Part shown: in pieces, positions 44,887 to 54,450 of the stretch
Position numbering within the stretch: position 1 is the first letter of the stretch
How the letters are laid out: each line of letters begins with the position of its first letter
Assembly: GCA_019279435.1 (NCBI GenBank)
Contig: JAAALK010000287.1
Location: 66,157,144 to 66,221,143, forward strand
Direction: 5' to 3'
From: Zizania palustris
Lineage: Eukaryota; Streptophyta; Magnoliopsida; Poales; Poaceae
Length of the DNA: 64,000 nucleotides
The notes under the pieces: generated by a model
What the model saw: the letters and a program-made list of their open reading frames with translations, nothing else
Told to the model about the DNA's origin: nothing
Databases searched by the model: none
Translations under genes and position numbers: made by a program

Positions 44887-44955
44887 CGGAGGGATTCTTC
44901 GAACCCTGGACTTCAGGGGAAGTGGGCACTCTCCTCACCACTGAGCCAACCAATT
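44887..44955 (-). repeat. tRNA-like sequence, possibly a SINE head
   Basis: On the minus strand TGGCTCAGTGGT (44937-44948) fits an RNA polymerase III A box. GGTTCGAAGAATCC (44892-44905) resembles a B box (GGTTCGANTCC) with extra bases, at tRNA-like spacing. No cloverleaf is complete and no poly(A) tail was identified. It is more likely a tRNA-derived repeat than a tRNA gene. Confidence 0.35.
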
Positions 44956-44969
44956 AGTTGTGCTTTGCC

Positions 44970-45710
44970 TACACGTCGGGCGCTACTTCCGATGGCACGA
45001 ATTCAGGAGGTGCTACAAATGCAATAGGGGTGCACCAAAAAGAAGCCAGAACCCAAGAAGAAATAGTAAAATAGAAAAAATATCTTAGAAATTTGTGAAT
45101 ATTAAAGTGATTTTTGGAAAAAAATGGGTTCAAAAATCTGTATATTCCTAGGGTATTGGGACATTTTTATAGGCAGTCAATACAAAGGAAATCCCCAAAG
45201 CACCTTACCTTTAGGGATTATTTACAAAAAAGAAAATAAAAAATAAGTATTCCTAAAATACCCTTGAGGTATTTTTTCTGAAATAAAAGAATTGGAAAAA
45301 TACTAAAATATCATGTCTACATTTCTAAAAAATAAAATCCTATTTTGATGTAATTTCATAACATTTAAATTTTGATCCGATGATTTTGAGATGAAATCAA
45401 CAAAGTCTCTTGCTGCCCTTACATCGTGTACCCAGATTGGACTACCATGACCCAACAGTTCTCTCAGCCCAGCAATCGTCTGTCCGTGTACCTGAGTCAC
45501 ATGACCAACGCAATGACACTCGCTTGCCATCCTTGCATCATATACCCGGATTGGACCACTATGATTCCACAACACCTCTAGCTAGTTGATCGTCCGTCTG
45601 TATGCCTATCACACCAGTCAATGCCACGACAAGACCTCTTCCTTTGAAGTCCTCCTTCGAAGTGCCTTCCTTCGGAGGACTTCATCATCATCTCTTCTGA
45701 CAATCACTCA
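44970..45710. other. Unassigned AT-rich debris with a 114 bp tandem pair
   Basis: No gene is supported. A pair of diverged 114 bp units starts at 45409 (CTTGCTGCCCTTACATCGTG) and 45523 (CTTGCCATCCTTGCATCATA). CTTCGAAG/CTTCGGAG words lie at 45640-45690. The stretch probably derives from transposons. Confidence 0.4.
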
Positions 45711-47280
45711 TGTTGGAATAGCGGACTAAACCAATAGGTTTGAGAATGTGTATGGAATGAGAAGCTCAGATCAAAGTGTTTCTTGGATCAAGTGTTTTGT
45801 CCCCTACAACCTAGGGACGGGGAGTATTTATAGAGGATCCCTACAGGGGGTCCGATACTCTCAAAATTCCTCTGGCAGTAGTACTCCCTAACGCTGCCCT
45901 ATAATACAAACAAGAATTGCAACCCTACAGTACAGACAGGAAGTGTAGCCCTGACAGCGTATCAGCCGTTCCGAGCATGGCAGCAGCACCAGACGCTGCG
46001 TAGACAATCGCGATCCTGTCGCTAGACCATCTTGACCAAACTGGTCCCAGTATTTTGTCTCGGTGTTGGGCCCTTCGCACCTTTCGGGGATACGGCTTCG
46101 GCCGCCTGTCTGCTTCGCAGCTCCAAAACCATGGGCCTCCGAGCTTCAGGTTCTCTGAACTCCTTCAGAGAGGAGAGTAATGGGGGATTGGTCCCGATCT
46201 TCCGCTAGGTAAGGATAACTTGGATTGGTGGAGAATCTCGACGTTGATGATCCAAGGCTCCGGTCCGGCAGAACAAAACCTTGCAATCGCTACACCACTG
46301 TCTCCGTCGGTTATCAACCACGCAGGGCGCGGTTGACCTCGCCACGAAGGCTAGTTCCTACAAGCGAACCCAAGAACACAAGCAAGAACAGGAAGAACAC
46401 AAGTCAAATGCCAAATCACAGATGAACTATGATGAGGAGAGGTTTCACAAACGCTGATGCAGCAGCCAATCGGTCCGGTGCAGGAGCGGGATCTAAACAC
46501 ACAAGTGTAGATGCAAACAAAGCAAAACCTAACCCTAATGGCGGCTGGCGTGAGTTATATAGAGCGTGGGTAGCCTGTAGGAGGCGCACACGACTTGGAC
46601 TATGGGCCAACACGACCTCCAACTCAGTACAAGGTCCAACTCGGCCCAGTTCTGTTACGCAGGACTGTTTCAGTCACACAGGACGACTTGAGACTCCAAA
46701 TGAGGCGAAACTAACGCCAAAAGATCCGTCTTCTCCTTAGCTTTCCAAAAAGTCCAAGAACGTGCCAATCGGACTTCGTATGAGGAAATTATGCCCATTT
46801 TGGTGCATGGTGGTTGATGTAGTCCGAACAAGCGAATTCTTGACTTCAAATCATCCGTGCGACTCCGTCTTCAACTCCAACTCTTATATTCCATCTCCCA
46901 TGTTCCTAAGTAACAAAATATCACTAGTATTCAGTAGCATCCCATCCAAACAAATATTAACATAGTTGCTAAGGAAAGAATTAACCTCATGCTTCAAGCG
47001 ACGGGCGCGGGCGCGTGTGATTGGTCCCTGTAATTGAATTGTAGGTTGATGGTGCATGTGTGTATCATGCTGGTGCGTGTGTGTATCACGCTGGTGTATC
47101 TGTGTATCATGCTGGTGCATGTGTGTATCATGTGAAGTGATGTCCTCATCAGAGAGTCTGGCCTCCGTACCGTCCTAGGGCCGACGCCTTCGCCAGCCTC
47201 CAGCTAGCGAAGCCCTTCCTTCGAACAACGCTCCACATCCTTCGTGCTTCCAAGCTCCGTCGGGATTATCTCCCCCAACA
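45711..47280 (-). repeat. 3' LTR of Tat-type element D
   Basis: The block starts TGTTGGAATAG and ends ATCTCCCCCAACA. It has a TATAAATA box on the minus strand at 45825-45832, close to the left end, so U3 is long and R-U5 short. A polypurine tract (minus GCGAGGGGCTAC) adjoins its right end, identifying a 3' LTR. Near 47053-47135 there is a short TGTGTATCA(T/C)GCTGGTG repeat on the plus strand. CTTCGG words occur near 46080-46150 and 47170-47240. Confidence 0.75.
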
Positions 47281-47292
47281 GTAGCCCCTCGC
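47281..47292 (-). other. Polypurine tract of element D
   Basis: The minus strand reads GCGAGGGGCTAC immediately before the LTR start TGTTGGGGGAG. This is the expected plus-strand primer. Confidence 0.6.
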
Positions 47293-47526
47293 TTCTTTTT
47301 TCTTGAAGGCCCTATGCAGAAGAAAAGGAAGGAAGCGTACAAGATAATACTGAAGGTTAATCCTATCAAAAATCAACTCACAGCGAGGCCCGGGCGCTTG
47401 CAGCGAAGCGGCTATCCGCCTTGAATGCTCCAGGGCTGCTCCGAGGCTTCGGAGCCCGGGGTTGACCTTGGAACGGCTCTGGCATGTTCGATGCATGCCA
47501 ACGCAACGGGAGACTTGGCCGACGGC

Positions 47527-47775
47527 CTCGACGCAACTTCGGAGTGACCGTCACGCGCCAACCCGTGGGAGGAGTTGGACCGGCAGATTTAAATGCGACT
47601 TTCGTTTGACCATCGCACGCCGGCGCATGCGAGGAACGGACCAGCGCGACTTTAATGCAGCTTCAGCTTGACCGTCACGCGCCGGCGCATGGGAGGAGTG
47701 GAACGATGAGACTTTAATGCGGCTCCCGCGTGCACGGCGCGCGTGGGCGCATGGGGGAATGCGAACAGGCGGGGC
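47527..47775. repeat. 62 bp tandem repeats upstream of the antisense ORF of element D
   Basis: Four degenerate units occur, marked by TTTAAATGC/TTTAATGC at 47588, 47651 and 47713 and an earlier variant from 47527. Each contains GTGACCGTCACGCGCC-type GC-rich words. They end about 30 bp before a CATAAATA box, placing them like upstream promoter elements. Confidence 0.65.
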
Positions 47776-47804
47776 ACCGAACGGATCGAGTGACGGCGCG
47801 TGCG

Positions 47805-47812
47805 CATAAATA
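47805..47812 (+). promoter_or_regulatory. TATA-like box of the antisense ORF of element D
   Basis: CATAAATA within GCGCATAAATACCCCC is followed at about 120 bp by the antisense ORF start codon at 47931, with a CT/CA-rich leader between. The promoter role is inferred. Confidence 0.5.
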
Positions 47813-47930
47813 CCCCCTGCTGGCTAGACTGGTCTCCTCCTGCTCGGCCAACCAAGCTCTCAACTACTCACAATCACCACCTCCATCTCTCTAGCTCTCA
47901 ACCACCTTCCTTCCACCGTCATCTTTAAGC

Positions 47931-49018
47931 ATGTCAGAGAGAAGCACTCCTACAGCAGTGGTCGACCCCTGGTTCCTGTAGCGCTAAATAGCAGCAGCGA
48001 CAGCAGCGGCAATGGCCCCCAGCTCGGCGGAAACCCACGATCCCCAGGAGCTCTGCCCGGCGTCGGAAAGGTTTCGGGCGTAGACTCTGGAGCTGGGGAA
48101 GTTGGCGTGCTCGGTCAAGTCTAACGCGCAAGTGACCCGGCACCGCCTCGGCCACGGCGTGGAGTCCAGGAAGTCGGGCCTAGAGACTATCCCCGAATCG
48201 CGTGAAGGAGAAGTCATCGTCTTCGAGGCATTCTTCGACGAGGGGTTGGGGTTCCCGGTTTCGGAGCTCCTGACGGGGGTCCTCGACGCCTTCCACCTCG
48301 AACTGCCCCAACTGTCCTCGAACGTCATGGCCCGCCTCTCCATCTTCGAGTGGGTCGTGCGGGCGGAGGGCTGCGAAGGCCGTTCGGAGGTCTTCGCTCA
48401 GATGCACGAGGTGCTCTGCCAGCCAAAGAAGAAATAGGGCCTGGTGCAGTCCTACGGCAGCATCAACTTCCAACTTCGGAAGAAATACGCCGACTCCTTC
48501 CCTGCGAAAGCCATCAACGAACGGTGGTACTCCAACTAGATAAACTATTGGTTTTATGTCCGAGTCGAGCTAGACTCCGAACTCGCCGGACCCCGCGCCA
48601 ACTCTAGTTTCAGATGGAAGCGACCATCGAAGCCAACGCCGGCTCGATCTCCACCCGCATCCGACTCCTCCAGATCGTCGCCTGCCGGATGAGCATGCGG
48701 GATCTGATAGAGGAGTTCATCGCTCTTGAGGTCCCGCCTCTGAAGGAGGCGTGGCCGGCTTCTCTTCAGAGCGCCCAGGACGATTCTTCCTAAACGGAGC
48801 TTTCCAACCTGCTAGGTTTGATTGTTTTCTTTTCCCCTGCATCAAACTTCTTATGACTTCGGCAGTTAGCGGAAATGCTAAAATGTTTAACCTGATTGCA
48901 GGGTCGCTTGTTGTCAAGACCCCTGACGAGGTAGCTCGGGTTGCCAAGAAGATACTCGGGGCTCCTACTCCGGCCTAGTACAAGCGGAGGATGGAACTCG
49001 TCGGATGCCTGAACTAGT
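47931..49018 (+). pseudogene. Antisense ORF of element D (plant 'transposase_28'-like)
   Basis: The plus strand, opposite to the LTR orientation, starts MSERSTPTAVVDPW, meets stops at 47976 and 47985, and is then open from 48102 in the same register. It reads EGEVIVFEAFFDEGLGFPVS, ELLTGVLDAFHLELPQLSSN and FEWVVRAEGCEGRSEVFAQM, the conserved block of grass 'putative gypsy type transposon' proteins. It continues past a TAG at 48436 (INFQLRKKYADSFP). A last exon-like piece follows an intron end (TTGCAG at about 48895): VVKTPDEVARVAKKILGA, then PA and a TAG. No function is known for the family. The gene is broken. Confidence 0.65.
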
Positions 49019-49848
49019 ATATAAATCCATCTTGTAATTAGATGCCCTACGAGGATAAACAAATCTGTTTGATGCAAACGCGATTATGCCAATACCTTGG
49101 TTTGGGCAAACTAACATTAAAAAATTATAAATGAAAGACACATTTTATTATTGATTTATTTCGTGTGGAGGAGATTTGAGGATTTGCCACTATAAAATTT
49201 GTGTTGTTTGATTATTCGTCACTTGTATAGACGACAAGTAGTAATAATGGAATCAACATATTTTAAGAATGATAAATCATCAAATATTACGTTAAATAAG
49301 ATCTTAAACAGTAATGCCACGAGGGAAAATTGAGCATCGGTGCTACCATAGCATTACTCAACAAATACACAAAATCACGATAAACAAATAAGAAGACCAG
49401 TTATCTTGTTAATCGACAATAACTACACTAAACAGATCGGTTATCTCGTCGAACGGCGATAAGCAATTATTGATATGTTTTTCACTAATTTTCACTATTA
49501 ACTGTATAAATCAAACTACTTTAAAAACCACTATCCAGCTTTTCGATGTTAACCGACCAGTTCAGTAACCATTTGTTTTGTTTTGGAACGAGAATTTGAA
49601 TTTTGAAATGAAGAGGAGGCCGAGAGGGTGATTGACAGCCGTCAAATCGGATGTGGAGGGTGAATCTAGCCGTCGATTTGTGAGAGGCGGGGCCGCATCG
49701 GCGTGTCCCTGGCTACCACCCACCCACGCCCATCTGCTAAAAATTTGGAGGCTTCTTCTCTCCTTGTTCCCCCCTTTGAACAGTCTCTCCCAAATCTTCA
49801 AATCCAATCTGAGGCAGCGGCGGCAGCCAGATCCTGGAATAGATCGAT
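49019..49848 (+). other. CAF1 upstream region and leader
   Basis: 49019-49560 is AT-rich and holds no gene that I can support. 49600-49848 becomes GC-rich, with a pyrimidine-rich stretch (CTTCTTCTCTCCTTGTTCCC, 49751-49770) that probably lies in the CAF1 5' leader. I see no convincing TATA box, which suits a broadly expressed gene. Confidence 0.4.
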
Positions 49849-50730
49849 TTGGATAGGGAATTCGGCATGCAAATGTCGGATCCTACGGCGGCGTCCATTC
49901 CCAAGGCCGGCGGCGGCGACGACGATTCGGTGGAGATCCGGGAGGTGTGGGCGGACAATCTGGAGGAGGAGTTCGCGCTGATCCGCGACGTCGTCGACGA
50001 GTTCCCCTTCGTTGCGATGGACACGGAGTTCCCGGGCATCGTGTGCCGCCCTGTCGGTGCCTTCCGCTCCCCCGCCGACTACAACTACGCCACCCTCAAG
50101 GCCAACGTCGACATGCTCCACCTCATCCAGCTTGGGCTCACCTTCTCCGGTCCGCGCGGCGAGCTTCCTGCGCTCGGCGCCGGTCGGCGCCGCTGCGTCT
50201 GGCAGTTCAACTTCCGTGAGTTCGACGACGCGCGGGACATCTTCGCCTCCGACTCCATCGAGCTGCTCCGCCGTAGCGGCATCGACTTCCAACGCAACGC
50301 CGAGCGCGGCGTCGATGCGCGCCGGTTCGCCGAGCTCCTCATGTCCTCCGGCGTCGTTCTCAATGACTCCGTCTACTGGGTGACCTTCCACGCGGGCTAC
50401 GACTTCGGGTACCTGCTCAAGATCCTCACTTGCAACAGCCTCCCTGACACACAAGCCGGGTTCTTTAAGCTCATGAAGATATATTTCCCCACCGTGTATG
50501 ACATCAAACACCTCATGAAGTTCTGCAACAGCCTGCACGGTGGGCTGAACAAGCTGGCCGAGCTCCTCGACGTGGAGCGCGTTGGAGAGTCCCACCAGGC
50601 GGGTTCCGATAGCTTGGTCACCTCCTGTGCGTTCTGGAAGCTCAAGGATTCATTCTTCGCTGGCTCTACTGAGAAATATGCTGGAGTATTGTATGGACTC
50701 AATGCAGAGAATGGCGTCAGTGCACATTGA
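49849..50730 (+). CDS. CAF1: CCR4-associated factor 1 (CAF1) deadenylase
   Basis: An intact 293-codon intronless frame encodes a DEDD-family 3'-5' exoribonuclease, the CAF1/POP2 subunit of the CCR4-NOT complex, which shortens mRNA poly(A) tails in the cytoplasm. Domain residues 30-275 include [13 protein letters not shown] (start of the fold), [10 protein letters not shown] with Asp58 and Glu60, [14 protein letters not shown] with Asp185, and [10 protein letters not shown] with His249 and Asp254. The DEDD set with its histidine is therefore complete. Length fits plant CAF1 proteins, which are often intronless multigene-family members. An alternative start is Met7 (MQMSDP). The first two thirds are strongly GC-rich at third positions, as in many grass genes. 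The paralogue number cannot be given from sequence alone. Confidence 0.97.
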   Translation: MDREFGMQMSDPTAASIPKAGGGDDDSVEIREVWADNLEEEFALIRDVVDEFPFVAMDTEFPGIVCRPVGAFRSPADYNYATLKANVDMLHLIQLGLTFSGPRGELPALGAGRRRCVWQFNFREFDDARDIFASDSIELLRRSGIDFQRNAERGVDARRFAELLMSSGVVLNDSVYWVTFHAGYDFGYLLKILTCNSLPDTQAGFFKLMKIYFPTVYDIKHLMKFCNSLHGGLNKLAELLDVERVGESHQAGSDSLVTSCAFWKLKDSFFAGSTEKYAGVLYGLNAENGVSAH

Positions 50731-51512
50731 TGGATGGTATTCCTTTGAATTTTAGCTTTGTGAATGGATTGATTTAGGACATAAAATGTGACAAATGAGC
50801 AAGATGGGAAATCCAGTTATGTAGGCTAAGTTTGTCTCACTCCATTTGGATGTAATGTGATCCTAGTGTTCTTCAGTTCTTCCTTTTGAAATAGTTATTT
50901 GTATTTATGCTAAGTCTTGCTGTCTGTTTCATTTTCTCCTACCTGGATTAGTTAAATAGAAAATTAATGCCTTTTATTGCTCTTTTGCCATTGATATATA
51001 TGTAGGGAAGCTAGTTGTATCACAAGAGTGGGGTGTGGGTACATCTAAGTGCTTAGAAATGTAGGCTTGATAGCAATGCATGAAAATACACCACTTATGG
51101 CTCATGTTCACTTGGGTATTCCAGAGGGATGTTCTTTTAATTTCACGGAATGATGAGTTACAATACTATAGTTTGTCAATCAGAATTCTGGATGCAATCT
51201 CCATGCATATTTCAATGATTATCTAAGGGATTCAGTACCATCATTACATTTGGAGAGCTAATGCAGTTCAGTATCCACAGTATAAGCCTGTAAACATTAT
51301 TTTGTCTATCACTCTATGGGTTTCAACTAAAGCCTTCTACTATCCATTCATTAATTCAGTGATCTAGTTTTTTGCCCGTGTAGTAGTTATGGCCAATAAA
51401 TTACAGTAGGGTCCTGCAAATTTATCCTACCATGAGTTTCAAATAGATATATCATGTGCTGAGTTTCTTCTGTTAAAAATTATATTCATATCTAGTTATA
51501 TTTATCTATTGT
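50731..51512 (+). other. CAF1 3' region
   Basis: AT-rich DNA without a gene. Its first part is probably the CAF1 3' UTR. It ends at ATTGT (51508-51512), the target duplication of the retrotransposon nest, and resumes with ATTGT at 60467. Confidence 0.5.
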
Positions 51513-51942
51513 TGTTACTGGTCGGGATTTCTACAGAATTAGAAGGAAATAATCTTCTTAATTTATAGAAAAACAAAGTAGTTGGACGAGGCCTTAGACC
51601 TCGACGGTGCAGAGGAGCTGTGACCGGTGCCGCACCACCGAGGCAGGAGGCAAAGCCTGAATTGAATACACGACCACCTAGACCCTTGATCTGGTCCTGT
51701 TTATATACATATGACCAGCCATATGATCTAACACAACTCTTGATCTAATCTGATTTTAAATAGAATTACCCTAATAGGACTCCTTATCCTAAACTGACTC
51801 AATCCTAATTTAATCTAATCTGATTATAAACAGAATTATCCTAATCTGCTACAGTATTTGATGGGCACTGTTCACATGAACAGTGTCATGCGGGTACTGT
51901 TCACGGCTGTCTGGGCTAGGCCCAAAACCCTAGCCCATGACA
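51513..51942 (-). repeat. 3' LTR of the deleted Ty3/gypsy element
   Basis: It starts TGTTACTGG and ends CATGACA. The polypurine tract on its right (minus AAAAAGAGGGGTGTAGA) fixes the orientation. It shares GGGATTTC, CAGAATTAG and AGTAGTTGGA with the 5' LTR at 52656. The segment CACTGTTCACATGAACAGTG near 51868 is a perfect 20 bp palindrome. Confidence 0.85.
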
Positions 51943-52655
51943 TCTACACCCCTCTTTTTGAGCAACTCGCCCTCGAGCTACCAGACGACATTAAACCTAA
52001 CTCCTAACCCTAATACGAATAGTCGAATACGATTCAAGCCTTTTACATCTCATCTTGAGGTGCTCTGCATCCCATCTCTTGTAGAAATAGGATAACTCCA
52101 CACCGTGGCTTTGTCCACTTGCTCCTGACATCATCCCCACTGTCGAAAACTACCTTGTCGTCAAGCTAGATAGTAGGATATCACCACTTGAACTCGTCAC
52201 GAGGGACCCATGATGTGGGCAGCACACCTTGATGTGCCTTGGAGAAGTTCCTTGATAACATCTTGATCCGATGGTGGTGTTGCGCTGAACCATCGAACGC
52301 CATCGCTGGCAGGCAGCGAGAGTGTCAAACTTTGGAAACTCTAGCTTATGGCCGGTTGCAATGAAGTCATTGTCGGGTTCTTCCTCCTCCCCATCACCTG
52401 CGCCATGGCAACCATGGGCCGACGGTTGGCCCACTCTTGGTTCGTTCAACATTTGTTGTTGTTGCCTGTGCTCCATCACCACCGTTTCCAATTCTGTGAC
52501 TTTCATATGGAATGGTTGCAGAGGTTGCATCCTCTCGATGGCGTCCAAGAGTTGTAGGATAGCCTTCAGTAGGTCTTTGACGGCACTCCTTGAGCTGGCG
52601 TCGAATTGGGAATTCATCGCAACGGAAGGGGAACCCGAGTGCTCTGATACCAAGT
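51943..52655 (-). pseudogene. Gag start fused to chromodomain-type pol end
   Basis: The primer site TTGGTATCAGAGCACTCG (minus, 52636-52653) is followed by gag from Met at 52620. A coiled-coil segment (VKDLLKAILQLLDAIERM) and GHKLEFPKFD, the conserved start of chromovirus gag capsid, are readable. After FPKFD (about 52320) the text no longer follows capsid. In another frame it reads SWVPRDEF and LDDKVVFDSGDDV, resembling the C-terminal tail behind the chromodomain of Ty3/gypsy integrase. All of protease, RT and most of integrase are therefore missing. A non-autonomous deletion derivative. Confidence 0.65.
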
Positions 52656-52758
52656 TGTCACCGAATGGGATTTCCTCAGAATTAGAACCAATCTTCTTCA
52701 TTTATAGGAAAATGAAGTAGTTGGATGAGGCCCTAGACCTCGACGACATCGCACCACC

Positions 52759-53057
52759 TGAGAGGATAAGTCTTTAAGTCTTGTTGGCCTAGTCCAAGTG
52801 GTCCTGTTGGCATCTTTACTTTAGCAGAATTACCTTTCTGCTTTACTTTAGCAACAGTTTGGTTAGTAGCTTCTTGGGTAGCAAGTTGGTTGTTTTCTTT
52901 CTTGAGTTGCAAGAAGCTCATCATATATGTACCCCAAACCAGCTGAGTTTAATTGAGTGAAATGAGAAGAAGAATAGTGCTGGTTTAGTTCTGATTTTAG
53001 TTTTCTGTTCTGATTTTAGCCACCAAAAATTCTATTTTCTGCGTTTTCTCTCCAACA
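52759..53057 (+). repeat. 5' LTR of nested copia element
   Basis: 299 bp, starting TGAGAGGATAAG and ending TTCTCTCCAACA. By eye about nine in ten positions agree with the 3' LTR, indicating an old insertion. Confidence 0.9.
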
Positions 53058-53099
53058 AGTGGTATCAAAGCCTAGTTCTTCCCTAGGTCCCGTCATCCC

Positions 53100-54450
53100 A
53101 TCCCAATCTCGTCGCCATGTTTGTTTGTTCCCACTCTTCGACTTCCTATAATCGGCGCAACTGGTCTACTGGTGCAGGCGATGTCCTGAATGTGGAGAAT
53201 GCTCGGTTTCGGTGTGAGGCCGACATGCATGTTGCAGCGGTGGTTGCCTCAACAAGGCGTGAGGAGACGACCAAACGGGCAGCAACAACGGAGCGGGCAT
53301 CACACATCACCCATGCAGAGCTTGCTACGGTGTGTGCGGCCAAAGTCCCTACCAAGCAGCGGCAGAGGCGCGGGAGGCTGTAGTAGTGGTCGTGCTATGA
53401 GCGGGTGTCGGTGTAGACGAGGAAGTTGCGAAGTGCGGACGAACGAGAACGAGCGACGTTGGAGAAAGCGTTGCGGGATCTCAACGTGTGTAGTCTTGGC
53501 AGACGTGATTGTAACGACAGGGAGCATGGTGGACGGGGTGCTAGCGTGCGGAGCCCTCATAGGTGGTGTGTCTCCCCTTCTCCGGACTAGCGCCACGGCT
53601 ACCATGGCTGGCGCGGTTCTCCTCTTGTTGTCCAAACCGTCTTCAAGGACTTAGGCATCGGTGGTGGATGGCCCATGCTCACCATGAACAACTACAATGA
53701 GTGGTTTAGTGTGATGAAGGTGAAGATGTAGGCACGATACATGTGAGACGCGGTGCAGTACGACGACGTTGACTTCACTGAGGATCAGAGGGCATTGGAG
53801 GCCCTTCTTGTTGCCATTCCGCCTGAGATGTAGCCCACCCTCACAGACAAGGAGACCGCCAAGGATGTTTGGGACGCCATCGCGGCGGCACGCATTGGCA
53901 GCGCCCGTGCCCGTAGAGCTACGCAGTAGAAGCTACGTCAGAAGTGGGATCGCCTAGCTTTTAAGTCGGGGAAGGACATCGATGACTTTGCTCTCTGTCT
54001 TACTAGCCTAATGCAGTAGATAGTGCGGTATGGCGATGACATCAACGAACAGAGAGCCGTCGAGAAGTTCCTTCGTGTCATCCCTAAGTACACGTAGGTT
54101 GCTCTATCGATTGAGACGTTGCTGGACCTCTCTGATCTGATGATTGAGGTCACGGGTTGCCTCAAGGTTGTTGATGACTATGAGCTGGTATCTCCCTCAA
54201 AGATGGTTGCCATCAGTAGCAAGCTTCTCCTCACCGAGGAGTAGTGGCTCGCTCGCCAAGAAGAGCGGAAGAAAGGGGAGGCATTGGGTTCATCGAGCGG
54301 CCGTAAGCACCAGCCACACAAGGAGCACAAGGCTCCCCAGCATGTGGAGGCACTACTGGCGACACCAACGGTGACCGTAAGGTCATCCGTGATGACACTT
54401 GTCAAAACTATCGCAAGACTGGCCATTGGGCTAGGGACTGCTGGCAGGTG
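53100..54450 (+). pseudogene. Gag of nested copia element, broken
   Basis: The plus strand reads WPMLTMNNYNEWFSVMKVKM (53668-53727), the typical copia gag start. It continues with KETAKDVWDAIAAARIG and KSGKDIDDFALCLTSL. A CCHC knuckle CQNYRKTGHWARDC follows at 54400-54441. In-frame TAGs at 53831, 53927, 54017, 54095 and 54242 each stand where Gln fits. A frame change lies before the zinc knuckle. 53100-53640 carries a poorly readable N-terminal part. Confidence 0.8.

Noticed and set aside
44887..44955. A true tRNA gene on the minus strand
   Set aside because: The B box carries extra bases and no complete cloverleaf or anticodon arm can be drawn, so a tRNA-derived repeat is more likely.
49798..50595. 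265-codon minus-strand ORF opposite CAF1
   Set aside because: It is the mirror of a GC-rich coding region. CAF1 on the plus strand has all catalytic motifs, whereas the minus translation has none.
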